From Candidatus Phycorickettsia trachydisci (GTDB lineage: Bacteria > Pseudomonadota > Alphaproteobacteria > Rickettsiales > Rickettsiaceae): a stretch of 64,000 nt of DNA. The DNA lies in contig NZ_CP027845.1 of NCBI RefSeq assembly GCF_003015145.1, forward strand, positions 1 through 64,000. Reading direction: 5' to 3'. How positions within the stretch are numbered: the first letter of the stretch is position 1; each line of letters opens with the position of its first letter. The notes below the pieces were generated by a model. The model saw nothing but the letters and a program-made list of their open reading frames with translations, did not search any database and was not told the origin of the DNA. A program made the position numbers and the translations under genes. Of the stretch, positions 32,933 to 42,122 are shown one piece after another.

Positions 32933-34294
32933 TCATAACAATAAATAACAAAGCCCCAAAAACGTAAAAAAGCCAAAATTATCTGTTAGAGCAGTGAGAA
33001 ATACGCTTGAAGCAGTAGCTGGGTCCAAATCCATACTATCTAATATGATTGGGATCAATGTGCCAAAGAGTCCCGCAACTATAAAATTTAATAATACCGA
33101 AGCAGCAAATATCAGACTTAGAACTGAATCTCCATAAGTGACAAAAATTACTAAAGATCCAATCCCCCCAAGAAGCATGGCATTGAGACAACTAGCTGTT
33201 ATTTCTTTTATAATAATCCTTGTTATGTTTGATTTATTAATATCCTTTTTTGATAATGCTCTTACTGTTACGGTCATGGCCTGTGATCCAGCATTACCTC
33301 CCATCGATGTTACAATTTGCATAATAGAGGCTGTTGCAATAACTTTAGAAATTGTATTACTAAATTTAGATATCACTATAGCGCTGATAAAGGCTATTAC
33401 TAAGTTCATAAAAAGCCATAAAAATCTGCTTTTAGTGGTCTCAAAAATAGTGCTAAAAGTATCTTGACGCACACCGGCTAATCCCATCATATCGGTTTCT
33501 GTGCTCTCTTCAATAATATAAAGCATATTTTCTATAGATACGCTACCTACAAGCTTACCCCCTTCATTCACAACTGGTACGATTGCAAGAGCATACTGTT
33601 TAAAGAAGTATACTAGCTCGTTGATTTCTTCATATGCGCGTACAATTTTTAACCCTTTGTTAAACAAACTACTTATAAGAGTATCGCCGCTATAAAAAAA
33701 TAGTCTATGTAGCGAAATAGTAGAAATAGGTCTATATTGCTTATCAACAATAATTGCCGCATGCGGGTCTTGATCCATCTTATGTCTTTTTAGGGCAGCA
33801 ATACTTTGGTCCACTGTCCAATGTTCGGCAAAGACTAGGAAATTAGTCTCCATAATACGGCCAACCGTATCGTGAGGATAAGTTAAACCTTCAGTGACAA
33901 GAGCTTTTTTGTTATCTGAAAAATGTTCGATTAAGCTACGAATCACATGTTCATCGTAGTCGTCAAGAACCTCAATACAATCTTCTAAATCTAATGTTTC
34001 GATAAGATTTGCAAGTGTTTCATATCCTAAAACTTCAAGTAATACGTTTTTAGCGCTTTCTCCCATCCAGACAATACTCTCTGGATCAAAGCTGTCCTGA
34101 GTAATGCTAATAATGGCTTTTTGCAATTTGTTCGAGCTGTGGTCTAGAACGGATGTAAAATCACTTGGATGTAGTTTTTTTATTAAGGTTTTAATGGCTG
34201 AGGTTTTATCCTCTTCAAAAAGAGCGCTTATTTGCTCAATAATTTCATCGATATTTTCGACGTATAGAGGTTTAAAGGTCTTTTTACGTGCCAT
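32933..34294 (-). CDS. mgtE: Magnesium transporter MgtE
   Basis: At 453 residues it has the normal MgtE architecture. An N-terminal helical N-domain (about 15-130; LIKKLHPSDFTSVLDH, LIETLDLEDCIEVLDDYDEHVIRSL) comes first, then two CBS domains (about 140-265; VGRIMETNFLVF, IVPVVNEGGKLVGSVSIENML). A connecting helix and five membrane helices (about 290-453) follow, including GGNAGSQAMTVTVRAL and the terminal TALTDNFGFFTFLGLCYLL. The family forms homodimeric channels in the inner membrane that admit Mg2+ and close when Mg2+ binds the cytosolic N/CBS domains. The tRNA-Leu gene lies 35 bases upstream on the same strand, so both may be transcribed together. ATG at 34294 is supported by family length. 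Confidence 0.95.
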   Translation of the reverse strand: MARKKTFKPLYVENIDEIIEQISALFEEDKTSAIKTLIKKLHPSDFTSVLDHSSNKLQKAIISITQDSFDPESIVWMGESAKNVLLEVLGYETLANLIETLDLEDCIEVLDDYDEHVIRSLIEHFSDNKKALVTEGLTYPHDTVGRIMETNFLVFAEHWTVDQSIAALKRHKMDQDPHAAIIVDKQYRPISTISLHRLFFYSGDTLISSLFNKGLKIVRAYEEINELVYFFKQYALAIVPVVNEGGKLVGSVSIENMLYIIEESTETDMMGLAGVRQDTFSTIFETTKSRFLWLFMNLVIAFISAIVISKFSNTISKVIATASIMQIVTSMGGNAGSQAMTVTVRALSKKDINKSNITRIIIKEITASCLNAMLLGGIGSLVIFVTYGDSVLSLIFAASVLLNFIVAGLFGTLIPIILDSMDLDPATASSVFLTALTDNFGFFTFLGLCYLLL

Positions 34295-34329
34295 TACATC
34301 TTTTTTAGTTTTTAGTTAAACTATTGACA

Positions 34330-34415
34330 TGGTGCGGTCGAGAAGATTTGAACTTCCACTCCCGTTAAGGAACGGCACCCTCAGTGCTGCGCGTCTACCT
34401 TTTCGCCACGACCGC
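34330..34415 (-). tRNA. tRNA-Leu (anticodon GAG)
   Basis: On the minus strand an 86-base class II tRNA can be folded. It has the acceptor stem GCGGTCG/CGACCGC, a D-arm with GGTAGACG, an anticodon loop CTGAGGG with GAG at positions 34-36, a long variable arm and the T-loop TTCAAAT. An A discriminator is followed by an encoded CCA. The long variable arm and A73 are leucine features. One A-C mismatch lies in the anticodon stem. The gene is 35 bases upstream of mgtE. Confidence 0.92.
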
Positions 34416-34571
34416 TTACAGATTTTGTATATGATAATTCTGATTTGCTAAGTATAGAGGGCTTTTTGAAGCACACGAGCAAAGCAAAATTGATATAAAA
34501 CATATATGCAACATTTGCAGCATCAAATAAATCTGTTAAATTAGTATCCTGTGTGATTCTATACTAATTTT

Positions 34572-35822
34572 GTGTTTATTAAAATAAAAAATTTTGCTCA
34601 TTTTAAAGTACAAGTTGCAATTTTGCTGATAGCAATCAGCTGCGGCCTTTCTTTGGTCTTAAGCACCTGTATGCTCAACTTCTGGCTTGCAAAGGAACAA
34701 ATAGCCCATTCTACAATAAGCCTGTTTGCCCTTATCAATTTGCCTTATTGCATAAACTTCTTATGGGCCCCCTTAATAGATAAGTCCAATCTGCCCTATT
34801 TGACAAAAAAGATGGGACATACACTTGCTTGGATATTTGTGCTTCAGATCATTCTTGCTGCATGCGTTTTTGTTTTAGGATGCTCTCGCCCTGATAAAAA
34901 CCTAAATGAGGTCGCTGTTCTTGCATTTACTATCGCTTTATTAAGCTCTACGTACAGCAGTTTAGCAAACGCTCTGCGCAGTGAAATCCTAAAACCAAAA
35001 GATCAGGGCGCAATCTCTGGAATATATATATTTGGCTATCGCACGGGTATGCTGATAGGAGGTTCGGGCGGAATATATGCTTCGATTCACATAACTTGGC
35101 AAGATATTTATAAACTCTCAGCTGTTTTAATCTTCTTGATAGCACTTGTTTTACCAAAGCTTTTAGGGCGCATTAGCCAAGCGCGCGAAAATACGAGTGA
35201 GTCTAGAAAAATAAAATTACAAGATATATTAAAACCTATAGGTTCAACGTTATTTATATCCATTATTTTTCTCTTTTTAATTTTATACCGCATTCCCGAT
35301 AACTTCATTACTGTAATGATTAATCCATTTCTACTTGATATTGGGTTTACTGAAGCAAAAATTTCAATTGGCTCAATGCTTTATTCAAGCGTAGGAGTTA
35401 TGTCTGGAGGGATACTGGGAGGATATTTGATGCGTAAGGTTAATATAGTACAAGCGTTATGGTATTTTGGTCTAATACACTGCATTGCGCACTTGTTTTT
35501 TATTTTGTTATCAATCGTAGATAACAACTTAACTCTTTATTTATTTACAAGTGTTTTTGAAGGCGTTACAGGTGGTATGGCTATGACTGCTTACATATCG
35601 TTTATTACAGCAATCTGTAAAGGCGAATATAGGGCAACTCAACAGGCTTTATTTTCAAGCGTTATGGGAATTTCTCGCTCTGTTCTTCCTATGGTAGCAG
35701 GATTTCTCGTTATGCACTTAGGATGGACATCATTTTTTATGTTATCAACCTTTATAAGTGCGATAAGCCTCTGTTTACTGTTTGTAATGCGTCAAAAATT
35801 TTGGCATCATATTTATGGTTAA
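34572..35822 (+). CDS. AmpG-like major facilitator permease
   Basis: The protein has 416 residues and about 12 hydrophobic membrane segments. It resembles AmpG muropeptide permeases: an early LINLPYCINFLWAPLIDKS loop that matches the AmpG signature (LPY.lKflWaPliD), a mid-protein IFGYRTGMLIGGSGGIYAS, and FEGVTGGMAMTAYISFIT near the end. AmpG imports GlcNAc-anhydroMurNAc peptides released from peptidoglycan for recycling. Rickettsiales carry several AmpG-like copies, whose substrates are mostly untested, so only the family is certain. The start is GTG at 34572 and no strong Shine-Dalgarno sequence is seen. It is transcribed away from tRNA-Leu and towards dapF, 139 bases away. Confidence 0.85.
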   Translation: MFIKIKNFAHFKVQVAILLIAISCGLSLVLSTCMLNFWLAKEQIAHSTISLFALINLPYCINFLWAPLIDKSNLPYLTKKMGHTLAWIFVLQIILAACVFVLGCSRPDKNLNEVAVLAFTIALLSSTYSSLANALRSEILKPKDQGAISGIYIFGYRTGMLIGGSGGIYASIHITWQDIYKLSAVLIFLIALVLPKLLGRISQARENTSESRKIKLQDILKPIGSTLFISIIFLFLILYRIPDNFITVMINPFLLDIGFTEAKISIGSMLYSSVGVMSGGILGGYLMRKVNIVQALWYFGLIHCIAHLFFILLSIVDNNLTLYLFTSVFEGVTGGMAMTAYISFITAICKGEYRATQQALFSSVMGISRSVLPMVAGFLVMHLGWTSFFMLSTFISAISLCLLFVMRQKFWHHIYG

Positions 35823-35961
35823 TAGAGCATTGCTTGCGAGATGATTATTTTTGAGGTATTTTTAGGAATAAGCGGGCGGAAAACCGGAGAATACTTTAAT
35901 GTATTTGAGGATTTGAGCATGTGCTTATGACGACAAAAGAGCCAAAAAGAATTCATCTCCT

Positions 35962-36762
35962 ATGATACCATTTATTAAAATGCATGGCCTTGGTAATGAC
36001 TTTATCTTTATTGATAAGAAAGATTTACCAATATCTTTTAACGCAGAATTTATCCAGAAAATTGCCCATCGCAAGACGGGAATTGGCTGTGATCAGTTGA
36101 TAGTACATTCTTTTCTTTCCCCAAAACGCTACTCGATGGAGATATATAATGCTGATGGCTCTAGTGCTAAAATGTGTGGCAATGCAACAAGATGCTTAGG
36201 TTTGCATATTTTTGAGCAGCATCAAGAAAGAGATTTGGAGATTATTGTTGGGAATAAAGTTCTGAAAGTAAAAATTTTAGATAACGGCTTAATTCAGGCT
36301 AATATGGGAGAGGCCCAATTTGAAGCTGAATGGATGCCTAAGACAAGTGCCGTAACAGATATCGCTTATCTTTATGGCTTAAACCCGAAAGAAATAGTTT
36401 GTGTTGATTTGGGTAATCCTCATATTGTTATTTTTTATAATAACTTAAGCGACCAAGATAAACATTCGTTAGGAGATAGACTACAAAAAATGTTTGAAAA
36501 AATTGGCGGTATAAATGTCAATTTTGCAAAGTTTATAGAAAATCAGATTGATTTAGAAGTTTGGGAACGGGGTGTTGGCTTTACAATGGCGTGTGGTAGC
36601 GGAGCATGCGCAACCTTTGCTGCAGGTAAAAAGTTGAAATTTATTGATCAAGATGTTATAATTAGGTTTCATGTTGGAAATTTATTTATGTCATCTCTAA
36701 ATCAAGATATCATTATGTCAGGCAGTGCTCACAAAATTGCAACGGGTTCATATTATGGATAA
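35962..36762 (+). CDS. dapF: Diaminopimelate epimerase
   Basis: At 266 residues it has the standard family length. It converts LL- to meso-diaminopimelate, the cross-linking residue of peptidoglycan and precursor of lysine. The two catalytic cysteines are visible as C72 in MCGNATRC and C211 in MACGSGACATFAAG. The N-terminal MHGLGNDFIFID motif, NADGS and GNPHIVIF are also present. The enzyme is cytoplasmic and cofactor-independent. mtaB starts 8 bases before its stop, so the two genes are translationally coupled, and gpsA follows directly. Presence of dapF implies that this endosymbiont still makes a meso-DAP cell wall, which agrees with murJ and the AmpG-like permease in the window. Confidence 0.97.
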   Translation: MIPFIKMHGLGNDFIFIDKKDLPISFNAEFIQKIAHRKTGIGCDQLIVHSFLSPKRYSMEIYNADGSSAKMCGNATRCLGLHIFEQHQERDLEIIVGNKVLKVKILDNGLIQANMGEAQFEAEWMPKTSAVTDIAYLYGLNPKEIVCVDLGNPHIVIFYNNLSDQDKHSLGDRLQKMFEKIGGINVNFAKFIENQIDLEVWERGVGFTMACGSGACATFAAGKKLKFIDQDVIIRFHVGNLFMSSLNQDIIMSGSAHKIATGSYYG

Positions 36763-38008
36763 AATTGCAAACGACGTTGAAGTTGTTACCTTCGGATGCA
36801 GGCTAAATACATATGAAAGTCAAGTGATCAAGCAAAATGCTGCTAATGAAAAATTAAAAAATGTAATAGTTTTTAATACTTGCGCAGTAACGGCCGAGGC
36901 TACTCGTCAAGCAAAACAAGCCATAAGGAAAGCTAGAAAAAATAACCCAGATAGCAAAATCATCGTTACAGGATGCGCTGTTCAGTACTCACCTGAAGAA
37001 TTTACAGATATGCCTGAGATAGATCAAGTTTTAGGCAATGAAGAAAAATTAAATCCAGCAAGCTACAGGCTTGATGCTCCAAAAATCCTAATCAACGACA
37101 TCATGTCAGTTCGTAATACTGCAGAGCATATGATTACCGCATATCACGAGCAAACAAGAGCATTTTTACAAATTCAAAACGGATGTAATCATAGATGTAC
37201 ATTTTGTATGATCCCTCTTGCGCGCGGTAATAGTCGTTCCGTTCCAATTGGTCAAATCTCAAGTAATATTGCCTATTTAATTGCTAAAGGTTATCAAGAG
37301 GTTGTATTTACTGGGGTAGATATCACGGAATATGGCTCTGATCTTCCTGGCACTCCGACTATAGCCCAAATGATCAAAAGAATATTAAATTTAAATCCAC
37401 AATTAAAAAGACTCAGACTCTCTTCTATTGACGTTGCAGAAATTGATGATGAATTGTTTGAATTAATGGCATATGAGCCAAGATTAATGCCTCATTATCA
37501 TATAAGTCTCCAGGCCGGTGATAACATGATATTAAAGCGTATGAAAAGAAGACATACTAGAGAACAGGTTGTTGATTTTTGTCATCGTTTAAGAGAAATT
37601 AGAGGTAATGTATCGTACGGCGCTGATATTATTGCTGGATTTCCAACAGAAACAGATGAAATGTTTAATAACACTAAAAACCTAATCTCAGAGGCTGGTC
37701 TGCAGTTTTTGCACATATTTCCTTACTCAGAGCGCTCCGGCACACCTGCTGCTAGAATGCCTCAGGTTGAAAAGAATTTACGCAAAATGCGAGCAAAAAT
37801 TTTGCGTGATGAAGGAAAAAAAGAGCTGTCAAAGTTTCTAAATAAGCATGTAGGTAGCAAAGCTATAGTTTTAACAGAAGATGGAAGCATCGGTCATACA
37901 GATAATTTTATTAAAGTTAAGTTATCAAGTGAAAAGCCGTCAAATATATTGCTAGAGGTGGATTTATCCAAAGTGGAAGGAGATTTAATGTTGGCTGAGG
38001 TTGCGTAA
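36755..38008 (+). CDS. mtaB: tRNA threonylcarbamoyladenosine methylthiotransferase MtaB
   Basis: 417 residues from the ATG at 36755, which overlaps the end of dapF (the earlier in-frame start at 36725 lies within dapF and adds non-family residues). The N-terminal MTTase domain has three conserved cysteines (C15 in FGCRLN, C43 in NTCAVT, C74 in TGCAVQ). The radical-SAM domain has CNHRCTFC (C144, C148, C151), followed by GNSRS and HYHISLQAGD. A short C-terminal TRAM-like region completes it. The enzyme uses two 4Fe-4S clusters and S-adenosylmethionine to add a methylthio group to t6A37 of tRNAs reading ANN codons. The NTCAVT motif and the lack of the GLD-type spacing favour MtaB over MiaB. Part of the dapF-mtaB-gpsA operon. 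Confidence 0.95.
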   Translation: MDKIANDVEVVTFGCRLNTYESQVIKQNAANEKLKNVIVFNTCAVTAEATRQAKQAIRKARKNNPDSKIIVTGCAVQYSPEEFTDMPEIDQVLGNEEKLNPASYRLDAPKILINDIMSVRNTAEHMITAYHEQTRAFLQIQNGCNHRCTFCMIPLARGNSRSVPIGQISSNIAYLIAKGYQEVVFTGVDITEYGSDLPGTPTIAQMIKRILNLNPQLKRLRLSSIDVAEIDDELFELMAYEPRLMPHYHISLQAGDNMILKRMKRRHTREQVVDFCHRLREIRGNVSYGADIIAGFPTETDEMFNNTKNLISEAGLQFLHIFPYSERSGTPAARMPQVEKNLRKMRAKILRDEGKKELSKFLNKHVGSKAIVLTEDGSIGHTDNFIKVKLSSEKPSNILLEVDLSKVEGDLMLAEVA

Positions 38009-38983
38009 ATGAAAGATAGTGTATGCATTTTGGGTTCTGGTGTGTGGGGAACAGCTCTTGCTGTAGCTATGAATAATAAATTTGGTCGCTGCACCCTGTT
38101 CACAAAAAATCCAGCCACTTTTAATTCCATTAATCACTCTAACACAAACAAAGGTTTTGTTTTAGATAGCACAATAAAAGCGGAACTAGACTTAGAAAAA
38201 TTAAATCAATATCAAAATATCATAATTGCATCTCCTTCTTACTCAATACGCCAAGTAATAAAAGATTTGCAGTCAATTAATCTCAATCCAGAGGTTAATT
38301 TAATTATTTCTACCAAAGGATTAGATACAGTAAAAGAACAGTTTTTATCAGAGACTTTTAAGCAAAATTTCAAAAACCAAATTATGGTTTTAAGTGGACC
38401 AAGTTTTGCTGATGAAGTTATTGCGGGTAATCTTACAGCTGTTAATTTAGCTTCCGAAGATGAGGCTTTAGCTGAAAAGGTTGCTGATATTCTATCAAGT
38501 GATAAGTTTATAGTGGTTCCGTCAACAGATGTTATTGGGCTGCAGTTATCAGGCATCATGAAAAATATCTTGGCTATACTATCTGGTATACTAACCGGTC
38601 TTAGTTATGGAGAGAATACAAAAAGCGCGATACTTGCCAAAGGTATCTCTGAGATTAAGCTCTTTGCAAGGACTTTAGGATCGAATCAAAATTCTAGTGA
38701 ATTAGGTATTATAGGGGATACATTGCTTACTGCGTTGAGCAAAAAATCTCGTAATATGAGCTTTGGATTAAATCTGATACAAAATCCTAATTCCGGACAT
38801 GATAAGCTTGTTGAAGGCAAACTTGCAATCGAGACTTTACGCAAAATTGCAAAGAAGAATGGCGTGAATTTGCAAGTAATAAACTTAGCGGCTGATTGTC
38901 TGAGTTTAGCAGCAAGTAAAGAGCTCGGTAGACTAAAGTCCCTCATAGATAAAGCTTTTTCTCATGTTGTTTTAGAGGTATAA
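38009..38983 (+). CDS. gpsA: Glycerol-3-phosphate dehydrogenase [NAD(P)+]
   Basis: 324 residues, normal length. The N-terminal Rossmann motif is CILGSGVWGTALAVAM (G-x-G-x-W-G-T-A-L-A is diagnostic), followed by STKGLD, LSGPSFADEV and the conserved ALKN-like element here read as LQLSGIMKNILAILSGI. The enzyme reduces dihydroxyacetone phosphate to sn-glycerol-3-phosphate, the backbone of phospholipids, in the cytoplasm. The start ATG directly follows the mtaB stop codon with no spacing, so it is cotranscribed and probably coupled. One small deviation is that the lysine-containing motif is I-M-K-N, where most orthologues have A-x-K-N; the lysine itself is kept. Confidence 0.96.
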   Translation: MKDSVCILGSGVWGTALAVAMNNKFGRCTLFTKNPATFNSINHSNTNKGFVLDSTIKAELDLEKLNQYQNIIIASPSYSIRQVIKDLQSINLNPEVNLIISTKGLDTVKEQFLSETFKQNFKNQIMVLSGPSFADEVIAGNLTAVNLASEDEALAEKVADILSSDKFIVVPSTDVIGLQLSGIMKNILAILSGILTGLSYGENTKSAILAKGISEIKLFARTLGSNQNSSELGIIGDTLLTALSKKSRNMSFGLNLIQNPNSGHDKLVEGKLAIETLRKIAKKNGVNLQVINLAADCLSLAASKELGRLKSLIDKAFSHVVLEV

Positions 38984-39050
38984 ATTTTTTATTACTCAGA
39001 CAAAGCCATTAATAAACTGGATCATCTAGTTCACATTGCCTAATTTATTA

Positions 39051-39314
39051 CTACATACCTTCTTCACCTTGATAAAAATAATCTTCACCCATAGAGTGGG
39101 TTTCCCAAGAATCATCGTAAGAATCAAAATCGCCTATTAATACTTCCTCTGCCATCTTACACCCATTATCTCCAGGTTTATATGGAATCTCCTTCGTTTC
39201 AAAACCTTCGCTATACAACCTACCCAATTCTTCATGATAAATAATCTTTGAAAAAAATATATATTTTCCTTGGGAGGTTTCCATCATTGATGGAGCTATA
39301 ACCCTCATATTCAT
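39051..39314 (-). CDS. Small acidic protein of unknown function
   Basis: This 87-residue protein begins inside the last codons of the 778-residue gene (ATGA overlap), so its translation is probably coupled to it. It is strongly acidic in its second half and has no signal peptide. Its region METSQGKYIFF...EELGRLYSEGF weakly resembles the C-terminus of the preceding protein (EVKKGEYAVIT...KQRLYNAVSKGF). It may be a split-off or duplicated copy of that terminal domain, or a partner that binds it. No database family is recognised. A small acidic product coupled to a large protein also recalls immunity or chaperone partners, but nothing else supports that. Confidence 0.6.
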   Translation of the reverse strand: MNMRVIAPSMMETSQGKYIFFSKIIYHEELGRLYSEGFETKEIPYKPGDNGCKMAEEVLIGDFDSYDDSWETHSMGEDYFYQGEEGM

Positions 39315-41647
39315 ATTTTTTTACTAATATAGTAACCTTCTGTACCATCTTGGTTATGTATTGTCCTGATACCTTCTTCTTCAGATGAATCACAAAAACC
39401 TTTACTCACAGCGTTATATAACCGTTGTTTTGTTACTTTATCCAAATATAAATTTCTGGTAATTACTGCATATTCTCCTTTTTTTACTTCAAAAACTTCT
39501 GGATTACCAAACTCATAATCCTCTCCTTCAAAGCGACAAGTAGATTTATAATCAGAGACTTTATGCTTACAATATGTTTTAGCAAACTCCGTTAATTTAG
39601 CCTTTCTCATTTGTTGTAATTGATGAAACTTACGAGCTCTTTCATTCCAATCAACAAGTTGGCTCCATTTTTCTTTATCATCGATAACTGCGATTTGAGA
39701 AGATAATTGCCCATTCTCTTGAAGATTAGCAATATCCAAAGACTCCTGTTCTTGAGTTGGTGTTAGCTCTAAAGTTTGGGTCTCTACAAATTCGGTAAAG
39801 TATTTTAAACTTTCTACTTCTCTAATCTCAGCTTCAAGACCTTGAGCGTCCTTTGGAGAGATTGTTTCTAAATAGTCAAGGTATTCTCGATAATCAACAT
39901 CTTCTGACCCTTCTCTAACCAACTTTATGACCAATAACTTGTTTATATTAATGATAGAAGATTCGCAATCTTTTAGGTGATCTTGATTATTCTCGTATAA
40001 TGTATTAACTAAGGTTGTATATTGAGCGCATTTCTCTAAATACTTCGAAGCTTCATTAGAAGCTTTTAAAGAAGCATTATAAAATGCACAAGCAATCACT
40101 AAACTACCTTCTAAAGAAAGACTCTCATCTGCTATTCCTAAATTATCTAGTAGAACATTTACCCTAGGATGATTACAAAAAGCTATAAGAATACTAAGTT
40201 CTATCGAAAACTTAACTTTGGGAACGGCATTTATATCTTGCAGTTGGTTCAATAAATTTGCAACGTTTTCTATCGGTTTATTGATTTCACAGTAAAAGAA
40301 TATTTTATCTATTAAAAAATCCATCTTAATAGCATTTTGCAAAAGGGGATCTGCTATTATTTTCAACAATTTATGCTTTGCTATATTGTGTTTTTTAAAA
40401 ATCTCTTCACTGCTAGAACTAACCCTATCATCACTTTTCTTAAACCATGTCAAACATTTTTCTTTAAGCTCTTCAGGCCAATAAGATATGTATTTTTCTA
40501 ACCATTTATTCTTTGTATCACGATTTCTTATATTACGTAGACTTGTGATGTAGACATCAGCTTGCCTAAAAACATCCTGAGGTCTTTCTTCTATCGATTG
40601 AATATAATAATCAAATCCTTTTTCTATACTTTTATAGTTCCAATTATAGTTAGCAATAGTATTTAAAGCGTCATTTATTGTTTGTTTGCATGGATATTTT
40701 TGAGATTTTAAATCTTTAATACCATCTTCTAATTCGCCAATAAGTTTCGTAAGCTCATTCAAATTTGTTTTATTTACAACAAGATGTTCATCAGTTAATC
40801 TATTTTTAATCCTCAAAGACCAAGAGGTATAAATTTCTTTTATCTCCTTATTGAAACAACTTTCTAATTGCTTAAATGATTTTATATCTAATAAGTCAGC
40901 ATAAAATCTTAAGGTCCAGCTAATGCAGAAGTTTTTTAAATACTTACTTATTTGTTCCATTTTTGTTGGATTCTCTGTATATAACCCCTTGAGATAAACA
41001 TCTTTTTTAAACAGATCGCAGAGCTCTTGATCCGTTATTTCTTCTTGTTTAAATATTTTATTGACTATTTTTGCTAAATCATCAAAAGCGCTGTACCAGA
41101 TCATATCCAACCTGTATATACTAGCCTTATCGATTTGTTCTTGATCTCTTAAAAATTTAAGAGGTAAATAAATATGTTGAAGTTCATCATCCATTATTTG
41201 GAGACTTTCATTTTCAACATAAGGATAAAGTTTAGACTTCTTATTTCCAAAAATTTTCTCTCTAAATAGTGGATTATTAATCATTTTTAACCACGATTCG
41301 GTTCCAATTCCATACTGTTCCTTCAAAAAAATCACAAGTTCTTTAAAATTATTTTGAATTCTAGGGAGATCTATCTTTGCTATGGGATGATTATCTATAA
41401 TATGGGAAACATTAGTTAAGATATATAAATATTGCATAGGCTTTTGATCCTTAAATTCCTTAGAAATTAGCTTGACAATTTCTAAAAGCTCCGGATGGTA
41501 AACTGAATGGGTAGATAATAAAACTATCGCGTCTCCTATAACGCCATCTATATCTATAGTTTGAATGTCCTGTGTTAAAAATGGAAATTTATTTTTGATA
41601 ACTGTTTCAATTTGTTGGTAGTTTTCTGTTAATTCTAATTTATGCAT
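39311..41647 (-). CDS. Large protein of unknown function
   Basis: The 778-residue soluble protein is rich in lysine, glutamate, isoleucine and asparagine and looks almost entirely helical. No signal peptide, membrane helix or catalytic motif was recognised. The C-terminal about 90 residues (after KAKLTEFAKTYCKHK) differ: they are beta-rich with an alternating pattern (EYAVITRNLYLDKV, TEGYYISKKI) and look like a separate small domain. The ATG at 41647 is the first possible start, and the Shine-Dalgarno sequence is weak. The 87-residue gene follows with a 4-base overlap, forming a two-gene unit isolated between gpsA and a long intergenic region. Both are probably accessory genes; a host-interaction or toxin role is only a guess. 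Confidence 0.72.
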   Translation of the reverse strand: MHKLELTENYQQIETVIKNKFPFLTQDIQTIDIDGVIGDAIVLLSTHSVYHPELLEIVKLISKEFKDQKPMQYLYILTNVSHIIDNHPIAKIDLPRIQNNFKELVIFLKEQYGIGTESWLKMINNPLFREKIFGNKKSKLYPYVENESLQIMDDELQHIYLPLKFLRDQEQIDKASIYRLDMIWYSAFDDLAKIVNKIFKQEEITDQELCDLFKKDVYLKGLYTENPTKMEQISKYLKNFCISWTLRFYADLLDIKSFKQLESCFNKEIKEIYTSWSLRIKNRLTDEHLVVNKTNLNELTKLIGELEDGIKDLKSQKYPCKQTINDALNTIANYNWNYKSIEKGFDYYIQSIEERPQDVFRQADVYITSLRNIRNRDTKNKWLEKYISYWPEELKEKCLTWFKKSDDRVSSSSEEIFKKHNIAKHKLLKIIADPLLQNAIKMDFLIDKIFFYCEINKPIENVANLLNQLQDINAVPKVKFSIELSILIAFCNHPRVNVLLDNLGIADESLSLEGSLVIACAFYNASLKASNEASKYLEKCAQYTTLVNTLYENNQDHLKDCESSIININKLLVIKLVREGSEDVDYREYLDYLETISPKDAQGLEAEIREVESLKYFTEFVETQTLELTPTQEQESLDIANLQENGQLSSQIAVIDDKEKWSQLVDWNERARKFHQLQQMRKAKLTEFAKTYCKHKVSDYKSTCRFEGEDYEFGNPEVFEVKKGEYAVITRNLYLDKVTKQRLYNAVSKGFCDSSEEEGIRTIHNQDGTEGYYISKKI

Positions 41648-42122
41648 TTAATAACTATTATTAATTTTTTCATAATTATATACTTACTAAATTTAAAAGT
41701 ATATCATTATAAAATTACAAAATATTTTAGATTAGATTCTATAATTACATATTTATAATCAAGATTTTAAATTTTCAATACACTTAGTGCAAAGAGAGAT
41801 AAAATTTAATTTTCTCTTATGATTTCAGTGTCTAGTTTTAATTCAATTTTTTATAATCTAAATGCAAATTGAAAAAATGATATTATCAAGAATAAAAGTC
41901 TGCATATTCCTCTTTTTCAAATTTCTAATTTTTACCTAAAGTTATACCCTATCGTACTAAATAGATTGCTTTTTGATTGTTTGCGATTTAAAAATTATTG
42001 TGTTACATAATATTTAGTTTTGAAATCATTAAGTTAAGATAAGATTTTTTGAATAAAGTGATTGCATATACGGTACTTTTTTGGTACATTTTAGTAAATT
42101 TAATGATTCAATTGTGTATTTT
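41648..42122. other. AT-rich intergenic region (475 bp)
   Basis: Divergent spacer between two unknown genes. It is very AT-rich and has several TATAAT-like hexamers but no pair with convincing spacing. I see no RNA gene or repeat. An in-frame TTG at 42081 could extend the downstream gene but has no ribosome-binding site. Confidence 0.5.

Noticed and set aside
36725-36754. Earlier in-frame start for mtaB
   Set aside because: It adds ten residues within dapF that do not belong to the family; the ATG at 36755 matches the MtaB N-terminus.
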